A DNA stretch of 36,710 nt from Butyrivibrio proteoclasticus (GTDB taxonomy: Bacteria > Bacillota > Clostridia > Lachnospirales > Lachnospiraceae), in assembly GCF_900115735.1 (NCBI RefSeq), contig NZ_FOXO01000034.1:1-36710 (forward strand), written 5' to 3'. Below are positions 25,509 to 32,411 of the stretch, piece by piece. A program made the translations under genes and the position numbers. The notes under the pieces are model-generated. The model was given only the letters and a program-made list of their open reading frames with translations, was not told where the DNA came from and searched no databases. Positions within the stretch are counted from its first letter, which is position 1, and every line of letters begins with the position of its first letter.

Positions 25509-26837
25509 TTAAACCTCGATTTTTCCTTTTAAAAGCGCGGGAGTGAGGATTACTTCGTCAGAGGGTATTTCCCATAAGCCAAAGTGTTTTAAGAGCTTTT
25601 TAGGAAGCATCATCTTGGCTAGTTTAAATGGTGTGAGCCCTCCAAGGCTTTCACGGTTTGCACTGTTTATGTGACTCATCATGAGATTGACATCATTCTG
25701 GGTAAGTCTGTCGAAGGTAGTTGTTGTCTGAGGGCATATCTTGCGGATGTATTCATGATTCTTTTCACAGTGAGGCTTCTGCCATGAAGCCATAGGATCA
25801 CAGTAATAGATGCTTGTTCTCAATACGTTATCTATTCCACACTCAAGAGCTTCAGGATGCTTGAATTCTCTTCCGCGGTCTGTGACGATCAGAGGCATGG
25901 TTTTGCAGAACAGCTCAGTGCCTATAGCTCTATTGATATCATCAAATGTATTCTCAACGCCGATGGCTTCTTTTGAATTAAGCAGATATGCCATCATAAA
26001 GTCAGCATTGCAGAAGTGAAGTGTCAGGAGCACCTTATGACTTCCTTCCGGACCTATGACTGTATCCATCTCGGTTATCTTTGTGTCAGGGAATTCCTTG
26101 ATAAATGCCTCAAAATCCTTGTAGGATCTTCCTTCAAATATGCCGGTATCATCGATTTCTGAGGCATGAGCTTTACGAGGTTTGTACTTGACCAGCTTCG
26201 GGAGGTCAAGGTTACTGACAGATAAAGCTCCCTGATCAATGTAGTTGTAGATGGTTTTCTCACACTGGGATATCTCCGGGTGATTCTGAAGTATCATGTA
26301 AGGTGATTGCCCGTTAAGGATCAGAGGGCTTACAGTTGCATCAAGTGTTGCGAGATCCTCCTCGGTTATGTTTATGCCACGCCTTGCTTCAACAAGGATG
26401 GTCTTGTATTCACTCTGAGCTCTAACAGCGCGATAGAAGTACTTGTCTAACCGACAACCTCTCTTCTTATCGCAGCCATTGCATACAAAGGGGGCTTTAT
26501 CTGTCAGAGGGCAGTGGTAGTCATACTGAACATAGTCCTTGCAATAGGAGTGGCATTTATTGCACCGCTTACATTCACGGTTGCAGAAAGGCACTGTTGT
26601 GCATACATGTTTTCTGTGACAGTCTTTTGCATTGGCACATCTAAATAGCTTCTCATTGAATGTATTATGCATCTGGAACACACGGTGTTTTTTGACTTCC
26701 TTAGCTATAGTTGTTGGATCTTTTCCCAGTTCTATACCGATGGCTCTGAAAGATACTGATGCATCCAACCTCTTCTCAATAACAACACGGTTATCCTGAT
26801 TCATATGCTTCTGATTGGTTTCTATTTTCTTAGACAT
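25509..26837 (-). CDS. IS30-family transposase with Cys-rich insertion
   Basis: DDE transposase of 442 aa. The N-terminal helix-turn-helix (about 13-55, IEKRLDASVSFRAIGIELGK) binds the element ends. A Cys-rich segment at 67-128 contains 12 Cys in CxxC-like pairs (CKRCNKC, CNGC), probably a zinc-binding region. The catalytic core has first Asp in ITEMDTVIG (D258), second in IVTDRGREF (D320), and Glu in PHCEKNHEYIR (E358). It appears intact. The start codon is preceded by AGAGGAATC on the minus strand. Confidence 0.9.
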   Translation of the reverse strand: MSKKIETNQKHMNQDNRVVIEKRLDASVSFRAIGIELGKDPTTIAKEVKKHRVFQMHNTFNEKLFRCANAKDCHRKHVCTTVPFCNRECKRCNKCHSYCKDYVQYDYHCPLTDKAPFVCNGCDKKRGCRLDKYFYRAVRAQSEYKTILVEARRGINITEEDLATLDATVSPLILNGQSPYMILQNHPEISQCEKTIYNYIDQGALSVSNLDLPKLVKYKPRKAHASEIDDTGIFEGRSYKDFEAFIKEFPDTKITEMDTVIGPEGSHKVLLTLHFCNADFMMAYLLNSKEAIGVENTFDDINRAIGTELFCKTMPLIVTDRGREFKHPEALECGIDNVLRTSIYYCDPMASWQKPHCEKNHEYIRKICPQTTTTFDRLTQNDVNLMMSHINSANRESLGGLTPFKLAKMMLPKKLLKHFGLWEIPSDEVILTPALLKGKIEV

Positions 26838-26943
26838 GATTCCTCTTTCTACTGCGAAAGAGACCTGTATTAGAATACCTATATATGAACCAGAGTGTAA
26901 GACTTAATTCCGTATAATGTGGAATTTACTTTTTTATTCAATG

Positions 26944-26957
26944 AAACTAAAAAAATG
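26944..26957 (+). repeat. 14-bp direct repeat flanking IS30 element, right copy
   Basis: Second copy of AAACTAAAAAAATG, separated from the right terminal repeat by one G. Confidence 0.55.
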
Positions 26958-26969
26958 TGTTAAAAAGCC

Positions 26970-26998
26970 TTGACAGCGAGGCTGAAAATGAGTATTAT
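26970..26998 (+). promoter_or_regulatory. sigma-A promoter of tRNA-Leu pair
   Basis: Consensus TTGACA (26970-26975), 17-base spacer, TATTAT (26993-26998), 14 bases before the first tRNA. It survives intact only 27 bases from the IS30 right end. Confidence 0.85.
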
Positions 26999-27012
26999 AA
27001 TCTACGTTGCAC

Positions 27013-27095
27013 GCAGGAGTGGCGGAATGGCAGACGCGCATGGTTCAGGTCCATGTGTTGGCAACAACATGAGGGTTCAAGTCCCTTCTCCTGCA
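27013..27095 (+). tRNA. tRNA-Leu (anticodon CAG)
   Basis: Acceptor stem GCAGGAG/CTCCTGC, D-arm GGCGGAATGGCAGAC, anticodon stem-loop CATGG-TTCAGGT-CCATG with CAG, long class II variable arm TGTTGGCAACAACA, T-arm GAGGGTTCAAGTCCCTT, discriminator A. CCA is not encoded. Leu identity fits the long variable arm and A73. Confidence 0.95.
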
Positions 27096-27144
27096 CTAGA
27101 GTTTATCTAGTGCAATTGAAGCGGTTTGACATATATATTGGAAT

Positions 27145-27229
27145 GCGGAAGTGTCGGAATTGGCAGACGAGCAAGACTAAGGATCTTGTGACTGGTTATG
27201 TCGTGTGGGTTCAAGTCCCATCTTCCGCA
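27145..27229 (+). tRNA. tRNA-Leu (anticodon AAG)
   Basis: Acceptor stem GCGGAAG/CTTCCGC, D-arm GTCGGAATTGGCAGAC, anticodon stem-loop CAAGA-CTAAGGA-TCTTG with AAG, long variable arm, T-arm GTGGGTTCAAGTCCCAT, discriminator A, no encoded CCA. The first A of AAG would be modified to inosine. Its 3' end is the left boundary (attL) of the downstream island. Confidence 0.95.
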
Positions 27230-27230
27230 C
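27210..27230 (+). repeat. attL-like 21-bp direct repeat in tRNA-Leu 3' end
   Basis: The last 20 bases of the tRNA gene plus one, from TTCAAG to CCGCAC, recur base for base at 33857-33877. tRNA T-arm/acceptor ends are classic integrase attachment sites. Confidence 0.75.
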
Positions 27231-27234
27231 GAAA

Positions 27235-27272
27235 GAAAAGGATCAACTCAAATGAGTTGGTCCTTTTCTTTT
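27235..27272 (+). terminator. terminator after tRNA-Leu
   Basis: GAAAAGGA-T-CAACTCA (27235-27250) pairs with TGAGTTG-G-TCCTTTTC (27253-27268), loop AA, then TTTT. It lies on the island side of the attL repeat. Confidence 0.85.
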
Positions 27273-27480
27273 GTGCGGAAGGGGACTTGAACCCAGTAGC
27301 TTCGCTGCGTGGGTTTCCCTAAAGGGACTAGGAACAAGCGCAGCTTGTTCCGTCGCAAGTCCCTATCTTCCGCGTTGCTACGTACTAGGCTCGGAAGGAC
27401 CTTGTCAAGTGTTTACCCATGGCTCGCACTACGCTCGAAAACACCTCGCCAAGTGCTCTGCTCAAAGTCCCTATCTTGTC
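27273..27480. repeat. degenerate tRNA-Leu tail copies and hairpin cluster
   Basis: 27273-27294 is an inverted copy of the tRNA-Leu end lacking two bases. 27356-27373 (CAAGTCCCTATCTTCCGC) and 27463-27478 (CAAAGTCCCTATCTTG) are direct partial copies. Between them are perfect hairpins AACCCA/TGGGTT (27290-27315), TCCCT-AA-AGGGA (27316-27327) and GGAACAAGC-GCA-GCTTGTTCC (27331-27351). Short frames here are not credible genes. Confidence 0.65.
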
Positions 27481-27588
27481 AATTCTGTCGCAGTTCCATC
27501 TTCCTTGGTAGGATCGCACAGCTGAAATGGAACTAGGGGACGGAGTCAATGTCATTTAGATAAGAAAATGCAGTAAATGCGAAATAGG

Positions 27589-27793
27589 CACGCTACGTTC
27601 TTCAGATTATATAGTAGCGTGGACATCTACGTGACACCGCTTTATCTTTAGACTGTTATCACGTAGTTTCGCAATGATTTTTTGGCATTTTACGTGATAC
27701 ACCTCCGTTAACAAGCTTCTCCTCACGTATTTTTTCCAAATATCTGTTTAGTTTTACGTGTTCTACTACTAATAAAGAGCAGCATCTCACGTA
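27589..27793. repeat. phased array of alternating TCACGTA/TACGTGA motifs
   Basis: TACGTGA 27628, TCACGTA 27659, TACGTGA 27691, TCACGTA 27723, TACGTGT 27755 and TCACGTA 27787: start-to-start distances 31, 32, 32, 32, 32, with strictly alternating orientation. An upstream inverted repeat CACGCTAC (27589-27596)/GTAGCGTG (27614-27621) carries another ACGT centred 34 bases before the first motif. The intervening ~25-base segments are not similar to one another. No gene lies in this 720-base interval. Confidence 0.8.
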
Positions 27794-27899
27794 GACGCCG
27801 CGCATGAAGGTTGAAGAAGATAAAAAAGCGCCGAAAAAAGCGGCGATAAAAGATGACGTGGAGAACGCCTACAAAAAACAACCAACGGTTTCATAAAAC

Positions 27900-27923
27900 C
27901 AACTAATTTGAAATTGTTAGTTG
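27900..27923 (+). promoter_or_regulatory. inverted repeat (candidate operator) over XRE promoter
   Basis: CAACTAA (27900-27906), ten bases, TTAGTTG (27917-27923), perfect. It covers the -35 hexamer of the adjacent promoter and is a likely autoregulatory site for the XRE protein. Confidence 0.5.
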
Positions 27924-27942
27924 TACGAATGATGCATATAAT
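27914..27942 (+). promoter_or_regulatory. sigma-A promoter of XRE-TPR gene
   Basis: TTGTTA (27914-27919), 17 bases, TATAAT (27937-27942), about 35 bases before the ribosome-binding site of the gene. Confidence 0.65.
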
Positions 27943-27983
27943 GAACTTACATGATCATGAATACAACAACCGGAGGCGGTTTT

Positions 27984-29006
27984 ATGAAAACAATAGGAAT
28001 GAAAATTAAAGAACTGAGGCGCTCCAAGGGGTTCTCCCAGTCGGATGTTGCTAAGAAACTTGGAGTGACCAGTCAGGCGGTCAGTAAATGGGAGACAGAC
28101 AGTTCCCTCCCGGAGATGACAATGCTCCCGGATATCGCATCGCTCTTTGGAGTACAGATCGATGATCTGTTTGAATACTCCACTGAGAAACGCTACGAGA
28201 GTATCGAGAAGAAAATTGAGTATGGAAAAGTGCTGTCAAATGCAGAGTTCGAGAATGAGGAGAGCTTCCTTCTTGGCGAAATGGAAGCGGATCTGACGAA
28301 TCATGACGCAATCTCTCTGCTTGCAGATCTTTATCGCTATCAGGCAGAGAATCTGAAGAAAAAGGCAGTACGTTGTGCGAAAAAGGCGCTGGAACTACGT
28401 CCCAACGATAAGGGCGATATCAACAATATCTGCTTCGGCAGCGATGGAAAGCTCTTTGACTGGGAGGCGGCAAATCATCATGAACTGATCGAGGATCTGT
28501 ATAAGATCCTGAGGGCTGAACCAAAGAATATTCGGATCTACTTCTATCTGCTGGACAATCTGATTGATGACGGCAGACTTCGGGAGGCAAGAGAAGTTCT
28601 GAAGGAGTCCGTTCAAAAGAACCCTAACACTTTGAATGACTTCTATGTTGTGTTCATCGAGGAATATGAAAACGGATTTGAAGCAACAAAAGAAGCATAT
28701 CGAAAGCTGGTAGAAAAATATCCGGAAGACTGGAGCGTATTATTTTCCGTGGCCAATACCTTTTCCCATCATGAAGAGTACGAAGAGGCAATCCGGTATT
28801 GGCAGATGTCATTTGATTGCATGCCTAAGCCTCGCTACACGGATCCCTATGCATCCATGGCGCTTTGCTGTATCCGTATGGGAGATAAGAACCGGGCTGC
28901 AGACTATTACAAGAAACAGATCGAACTTCTTCGAACGGACTGGAATACGAAATACTCCGCAGAAATAGACCGTTTGCAGGACAAGATTGAGCAGTTGCAG
29001 GCATAA
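27984..29006 (+). CDS. XRE-family regulator with TPR-like C-terminal domain
   Basis: DNA-binding protein of 340 aa. An N-terminal Cro/CI-type helix-turn-helix spans residues 4-58 (MKIKELRRSKGFSQSDVAKKLGVTSQAVSKWE, then PDIASLFGVQIDDLFEY). A helical repeat region resembling tetratricopeptide repeats occupies about 90-335, with units such as AVRCAKKALELRPND and EAIRYWQMSFDCMP. Such regulators often sense peptides or partner proteins through the TPR. ATG 27984 is preferred to 27951 because GGAGG lies 7 bases upstream of it. The upstream promoter has a perfect inverted repeat, and the phased motif array lies further upstream. Confidence 0.85.
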   Translation: MKTIGMKIKELRRSKGFSQSDVAKKLGVTSQAVSKWETDSSLPEMTMLPDIASLFGVQIDDLFEYSTEKRYESIEKKIEYGKVLSNAEFENEESFLLGEMEADLTNHDAISLLADLYRYQAENLKKKAVRCAKKALELRPNDKGDINNICFGSDGKLFDWEAANHHELIEDLYKILRAEPKNIRIYFYLLDNLIDDGRLREAREVLKESVQKNPNTLNDFYVVFIEEYENGFEATKEAYRKLVEKYPEDWSVLFSVANTFSHHEEYEEAIRYWQMSFDCMPKPRYTDPYASMALCCIRMGDKNRAADYYKKQIELLRTDWNTKYSAEIDRLQDKIEQLQA

Positions 29007-29030
29007 CAAAACGGTACTAAGCTAACAACT

Positions 29031-29061
29031 GGCGGGGCGGTTCTTAATGGAGCGCCTCGCC
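29031..29061 (+). terminator. GC-rich hairpin after XRE gene
   Basis: GGCGGGGCG (29031-29039) pairs with CGCCTCGCC (29053-29061), one G-U. No T run follows, so termination by it alone is uncertain; a second terminator follows at 29111. Confidence 0.5.
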
Positions 29062-29083
29062 TACTTATACAGAAAAACAGTTT

Positions 29084-29143
29084 CTAGTCACAGTTTTTAT
29101 AAGGAACAAGGGAAGTCTATATTTGTAGGCTTCCTATTTTTTT
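29084..29143 (+). repeat. terminator-bearing repeat, copy A
   Basis: Begins CTAGTCACAGTTTTT and ends in hairpin GGAAGTCT (29111-29118)/AGGCTTCC (29127-29134) with TATTTTTTT. The same arrangement recurs inverted at 30829-30889. It acts as a terminator for the XRE transcript. Confidence 0.65.
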
Positions 29144-29198
29144 AAGCAGACATTATAATTGTTTTTATATAGTTTTTTTTACATTAAGTGGGTGAACT

Positions 29199-29657
29199 AT
29201 GACCGATGAGATTCTGACAATAGAAAGTATAAGAGCTTTAGATATAGCTGACAGTGAACTTGAAACTGATATTTGTGACATGTCCGAACTGCCATACAGC
29301 AATGCAACTTTTGATGCTGTAATTTGTTATTCTGCGTTACATCATCAATGCCTTGTAAAACTCAAAAATACGTTAGCAGAAGTAAAGCGTGTGTGTAAAA
29401 AAGGAGCAATTTTTTCTTTTGATATTTTGTCTCGTAATGATGATACTTGCGGTATCGGGACGGAGATTGAGCCTTTTACATATATTGGCGGAAGGACGGA
29501 TGAGGAGAATGTGCCACATCATTATGTTGATGAGGCAGAGTTAAGAGAACTATTAGAAGGTTTTAACCACATTCATATAGAGGAAGTGAATTATAAATAT
29601 GTGCTGAACAGTCAGAATATGGCATCAACGGCATTTTGTGTCAATGCAAAAGTTTAA
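29199..29657 (+). pseudogene. truncated class I SAM methyltransferase
   Basis: Open frame of 152 aa matching the second half of a Rossmann-fold methyltransferase: DICDMSELPYSNATFDAVICYSALHH (motif II/III region), KRVCKKGAIFSFDIL, then a C-terminal segment with HHYVDEAELRELLEGF. The N-terminal SAM-binding glycine motif (D/E-x-GxGxG) is absent; the frame starts just 54 bases after a terminator. So the 5' third has been lost and the protein is unlikely to bind SAM. A short protein with another role is possible but less likely. Confidence 0.6.
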
Positions 29658-29735
29658 ACATACACAAGTACAAAAGCTTTACTACAGCATAAGGCTCTCC
29701 GCGAGTAATCCCCAACAGGGCGACAAATTCATTAA

Positions 29736-29912
29736 CGCCATTTTCACAAAGTCTCCAGGCAGTTCCAAAGTATTGAATACGCATCATATTTCGCAGATAT
29801 CAGGACTTATCTTGAGACCTGCGCAAGAAATGGTGTTAATGAATTCACTGCTCTTTTGAGACTGACTTCCGGTGAACCATATACTGTAGCGGAACTATTA
29901 GACGAAGCATAA
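29736..29912 (+). pseudogene. transposase C-terminal remnant, possibly IS66
   Basis: A stop-free frame without a start encodes HFHKVSRQFQSIEYASY, then FADIRTYLETCARNG, then VNEFTALLRLTSGEPYTVAE, ending at 29910-29912. The tail resembles the extreme C-terminus of IS66-like transposases from memory; family is tentative. The stop codon lies in the loop of a hairpin AGACGAAG/CTTCGTCT (29900-29920). The rest of the element is missing. Confidence 0.4.
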
Positions 29913-29946
29913 CTTCGTCTTGTTATAGCGCCCCTACCCAGCAACT

Positions 29947-30258
29947 TCATAAAACACTATGGATGCTTTTTATGCGACTGTGCGTAAGCGTCACATATGC
30001 ATCAATCCATTTTTGTTCTTCTAATGTTATTGTTTTTTGATTTGAACAATACTCTAAAAAATATATGTATGCCTGCTTAGCTTCAGTATACTTCCTAGCG
30101 TGATAATAATTATCTGCCACTTCAAATAACGCTTTAAAGCGTAGCTCATGACCTGTGTTTTCCTCAAAGAATCTTCTATATAGTCTCATTGACAGCAAAT
30201 AGTCTCCAGCTTTTTGAAATTCTTGAGCTCTTATCAATTCTTCAGGAACATCTCTCAT
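29947..30258 (-). CDS. small TPR-like helical protein
   Basis: Protein of 103 aa, all helical in appearance. It has two to three repeat-like helix pairs: EELIRAQEFQKAGDYLLSMRLYRRFFEEN, LRFKALFEVADNYYHARKYTEAKQAYIYFLEYC. The alternation of small and aromatic residues is that of tetratricopeptide repeats. TGAGGATTG precedes the ATG on the minus strand. It lies 19 bases after the GNAT gene on the same strand, so the two probably share a transcript. No specific function can be assigned. Confidence 0.6.
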   Translation of the reverse strand: MRDVPEELIRAQEFQKAGDYLLSMRLYRRFFEENTGHELRFKALFEVADNYYHARKYTEAKQAYIYFLEYCSNQKTITLEEQKWIDAYVTLTHSRIKSIHSVL

Positions 30259-30277
30259 TAATCACAATCCTCATTTT

Positions 30278-30826
30278 TCAGCTATTCTCATTGCTAATCA
30301 ATTCCATTACTTGTTGTGATATTTTAACTGTATTACTGCGAATACACTGATTTCCCACTTCGTGGAAGCCAATTCCAGCATGAAACAGCATACTTTTATT
30401 ATTGTATGGTTCAGTTGTTATTGCTGCAGCCAATATATTAATCTCATTTTCTTTGGCATAATCAAATGCACGTTTATACAGCACACGTCCCAATCCTTGA
30501 TTCTGATAGCTATCCGCAACAACTATCCTATCAATATAAAGAAATTTAGGATAACGCTCTTCAAACCATTTATAACTCTTGAAATCATAATCATTCAATC
30601 CTTCCCTAAAAGCGATTATGAATCCAGCTGGAAAATTATCCACATAAATAATCTCAAAAAGTGCTGCTGTCTCTACTAACCATTCTAATTCTTCCCTATC
30701 CATGGGTATAAGAACATCAACATATCTTTGATTTAGCTCCAGTACAAAACTATATTCATTAGGTTTAATTCGTTTAATAATTCTATCTCTCTTATCAGTA
30801 TTCATACAAAATATTATAATATCCAT
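30278..30826 (-). CDS. GNAT-family N-acetyltransferase
   Basis: Acetyl-CoA-dependent N-acetyltransferase fold, 182 aa. The acetyl-CoA pyrophosphate loop is IDRIVVADSYQNQGLGRVLYKRAFDYAKE (about 102-130, with the QNQGLG form of Q/RxxGxG/A). AAAITTEPYNNKSMLFHAGIGFHEVGN is motif B. The substrate is unknown. ATG 30826 gives MDIIIFCMNTDKR; the internal ATG at 30805 (MNTDKRDRI) may be the true start, since neither has a clear ribosome site and the first overlaps a TATAAT-like stretch. It is first of a two-gene minus-strand unit with the TPR-like gene. Confidence 0.82.
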   Translation of the reverse strand: MDIIIFCMNTDKRDRIIKRIKPNEYSFVLELNQRYVDVLIPMDREELEWLVETAALFEIIYVDNFPAGFIIAFREGLNDYDFKSYKWFEERYPKFLYIDRIVVADSYQNQGLGRVLYKRAFDYAKENEINILAAAITTEPYNNKSMLFHAGIGFHEVGNQCIRSNTVKISQQVMELISNENS

Positions 30827-30828
30827 AC

Positions 30829-30889
30829 ATAATAATAGGAAGCCTAGAAAATAGCAGGCTTCCTATATTATCTAAAAAACTGTGAATAG
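30829..30889 (-). repeat. terminator-like repeat, copy B (inverted)
   Basis: On the minus strand it begins CTATTCACAGTTTTTT and contains the hairpin TAGGAAGCCT (30836-30845 on +)/AGGCTTCCTA (30856-30865). It aligns with copy A at 29084-29143 in inverted orientation. Together the two enclose the methyltransferase remnant, transposase remnant, TPR-like gene and GNAT gene. Confidence 0.55.
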
Positions 30890-30911
30890 TAACGAAAAAC
30901 ATTCTGTATCG

Positions 30912-30947
30912 GTTGAAAAACCACATTTGATGTGATAAAATTTCAAC
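30912..30947 (+). promoter_or_regulatory. promoter with spanning inverted repeat, MFS gene
   Basis: TTGAAA (30913-30918), 17 bases, TAAAAT (30936-30941) with an extended TG-A before the -10. GTTGAAA (30912-30918) and TTTCAAC (30941-30947) form a perfect 7-bp inverted repeat from the -35 to the -10 region, a likely repressor operator. The transcript would carry a leader of about 270 bases. Confidence 0.65.
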
Positions 30948-31222
30948 TGTTTTCAAAGAATAAAAAAGAGGTTGCGAAAGATGCTTCATTGATTTTCTGA
31001 CAAAAAAGTTATAAACAGAGTGTTCTTGCCTGCATGACAGGTCTGTTTTTGTACGCTTTACGTCAGATTATCATATTCGTCAGTTGTCCGGTTCGTCCTG
31101 GACTTTCGTATTCCTCTTTCTATATTTGAGGTTTATTTTTGATGGATATGACTGCCTTGCGTACAGAAATGTATGTGAGGCAGTTTTTTCGTTTTAATAC
31201 ATACTTTTTGTTGGAGGATTCG
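30948..31222 (+). other. MFS gene leader with hairpins
   Basis: Leader RNA without a full gene. It contains a possible 3-codon frame ATG-CTT-CAT-TGA at 30981 behind AGAGG, and a bulged hairpin AAACAGA...CCTG-CATGA-CAGG-TCTGTTT (31013-31048) followed by T-rich sequence. An ATG at 31142 with GAGG upstream opens a frame that runs through the terminator at 31151-31190 and into the MFS gene. Confidence 0.5.
31151..31190 (+). terminator. attenuator-type terminator in MFS leader
   Basis: ACTGCCTTGCGTAC (31151-31164) pairs along all 14 positions (three G-U) with GTATGTGAGGCAGT (31171-31184), followed by TTTTTT. It lies 33 bases before the MFS start codon, so it must be bypassed for expression. Confidence 0.85.
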
Positions 31223-32386
31223 ATGATGAATAAGAAACTAAATATAGATAACCTTGAACTTGTATCATTTTTCAATGGTCTGGTTTTCTTTGCACCGGTA
31301 GCACTATTAGTAAGAACCCGGGCAGGAATTAGCCTTGATCAGTTCTTTGTTTTACAGGCAATATTGTCACTGGTAATATTCTTTGGCGAAATACCAACCG
31401 GGAAGATCACGGACGTGGTTGGATATAAAAATACGATTGTTTTATCGCAGGTTACACTTCTGCTGGCCAGAGGCATGATGCTTACCGCCTTTTTAACTCG
31501 AAATTACTGGATGTTTATAGCAGAGGCTATTGTAGAAGGCATTGCAAGCTGCTTTTCTTCCGGAACCATAAGTGCTTATCTGTATCAGCGGTATGACGAG
31601 GGTGAATATGTTGTAAAAAGTGCGAGAACTTCTAAGTTTGGTACGGCCGGCTTCATAGTAAGTATCATAATGTATGCTGGTATTTACCACTTCTTTGGGA
31701 TTGTCGGCTTGCTTGTCGTGACTGCTGTTATGAACGTTTTTGCAGTTACGCTGAGTTTCGGGATCGAAAAAGAAAAGGCTAAATCCAAAGAAGCAGTCGA
31801 CAAGAAGGATACCGGAAAGCATAAATTATTCATTCTTCGACTTAATGCTGAAAATATCATAATTATGGTAACCCTGGCTTGCGTTAGTATTTCCTTCATA
31901 CTGATCAACTTTTTCTATGTTGATAAACTGGAAAGTCTTGGAATTTCCGAAGAATGGATGACCGCTATCATCCTTGGATACTCGGTAATTGAGATGGCTG
32001 CCGAGAAAATCCTGGATTATATTGGAGAAAAGAACTATTTCAGGGCATTTGTAGCCGGATTTATCATTTCCGGGCTGTGTATGTTGATATTTGGAAGAAT
32101 CAGCATCCGACTGATAATCATCCCAATCATGCTGCTTCTTCCTCTTGTGGTGTCAGTACCGGCATACATATTTGACGAGATGGAAAATAAAGTGATCGAT
32201 AAAAACAATCTGGAAGATAAACGAGCTGAAGTTCTTTCGGCCTACAACATGGGGGTAAATCTTGTTGAGGTTATCTTCCTGTTTGCATCAGCTTATGTAT
32301 CAGGTATCGGTGTTTCTGCATGCTTCACAGTGGTGGGAGTACTTATGATCCTGCTGGCAGGGGTGCATGGAGTATTGAAAAAATAA
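31223..32386 (+). CDS. MFS transporter
   Basis: Major facilitator membrane protein with about 12 hydrophobic helices, 387 aa from ATG 31223. This start is preferred because GGAGG lies 6 bases upstream; in-frame starts at 31139/31142 would add about 27 residues encoded across the terminator hairpin. The MFS loop motif between helices 2 and 3 appears as GEIPTGKITDVVGYKN. A central cytoplasmic Lys/Glu-rich linker (IEKEKAKSKEAVDKKDTGK) divides the halves. The operator-like promoter and leader terminator suggest inducible expression, as for drug efflux pumps, but the substrate is unknown. Confidence 0.85.
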   Translation: MMNKKLNIDNLELVSFFNGLVFFAPVALLVRTRAGISLDQFFVLQAILSLVIFFGEIPTGKITDVVGYKNTIVLSQVTLLLARGMMLTAFLTRNYWMFIAEAIVEGIASCFSSGTISAYLYQRYDEGEYVVKSARTSKFGTAGFIVSIIMYAGIYHFFGIVGLLVVTAVMNVFAVTLSFGIEKEKAKSKEAVDKKDTGKHKLFILRLNAENIIIMVTLACVSISFILINFFYVDKLESLGISEEWMTAIILGYSVIEMAAEKILDYIGEKNYFRAFVAGFIISGLCMLIFGRISIRLIIIPIMLLLPLVVSVPAYIFDEMENKVIDKNNLEDKRAEVLSAYNMGVNLVEVIFLFASAYVSGIGVSACFTVVGVLMILLAGVHGVLKK

Positions 32387-32411
32387 TTTGTTTATGAACG
32401 AGGAGACAAAA

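Larger units (their letters stand above)
25023..26943 (-). mobile_element. IS30-family insertion sequence, about 1.9 kb
   Basis: Imperfect terminal inverted repeats of 26 bases with 21 matches: the left begins ATTGAATGAATAG then TTAAATTCCGCAT; the right, read inward from 26942 on the minus strand, begins ATTGAATAAAAAA then GTAAATTCCACAT. A single transposase gene is on the minus strand. About 480 bases between the left end and the gene's 3' end have no good gene. They hold extra copies of the end motif TAAATTCC (25056, 25075, 25205; reversed at 25126) and a terminator-like GGGT-TGAC/GTCA-ACCC hairpin at about 25093-25117. The element is longer than typical IS30 members (about 1.1-1.3 kb). Confidence 0.75.

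Noticed and set aside
27125..27130. TTGACA between the two tRNA genes as a separate promoter
   Set aside because: It is only 15 bases from the second tRNA, leaving no room for a -10 and start; the pair is better explained by the promoter at 26970.
26957..27536. Plus-strand frames of 75-121 aa across the tRNA genes and tail copies
   Set aside because: They overlap tRNA genes or repeated hairpins and show no protein-like features.
27589..27793. Degenerate CRISPR array
   Set aside because: The repeated unit is only 7 bases and alternates in orientation; no cas gene is nearby.
29638..29859. 73-aa plus-strand frame after the methyltransferase remnant
   Set aside because: It overlaps the transposase-like remnant in another frame and has no ribosome site or recognisable content.
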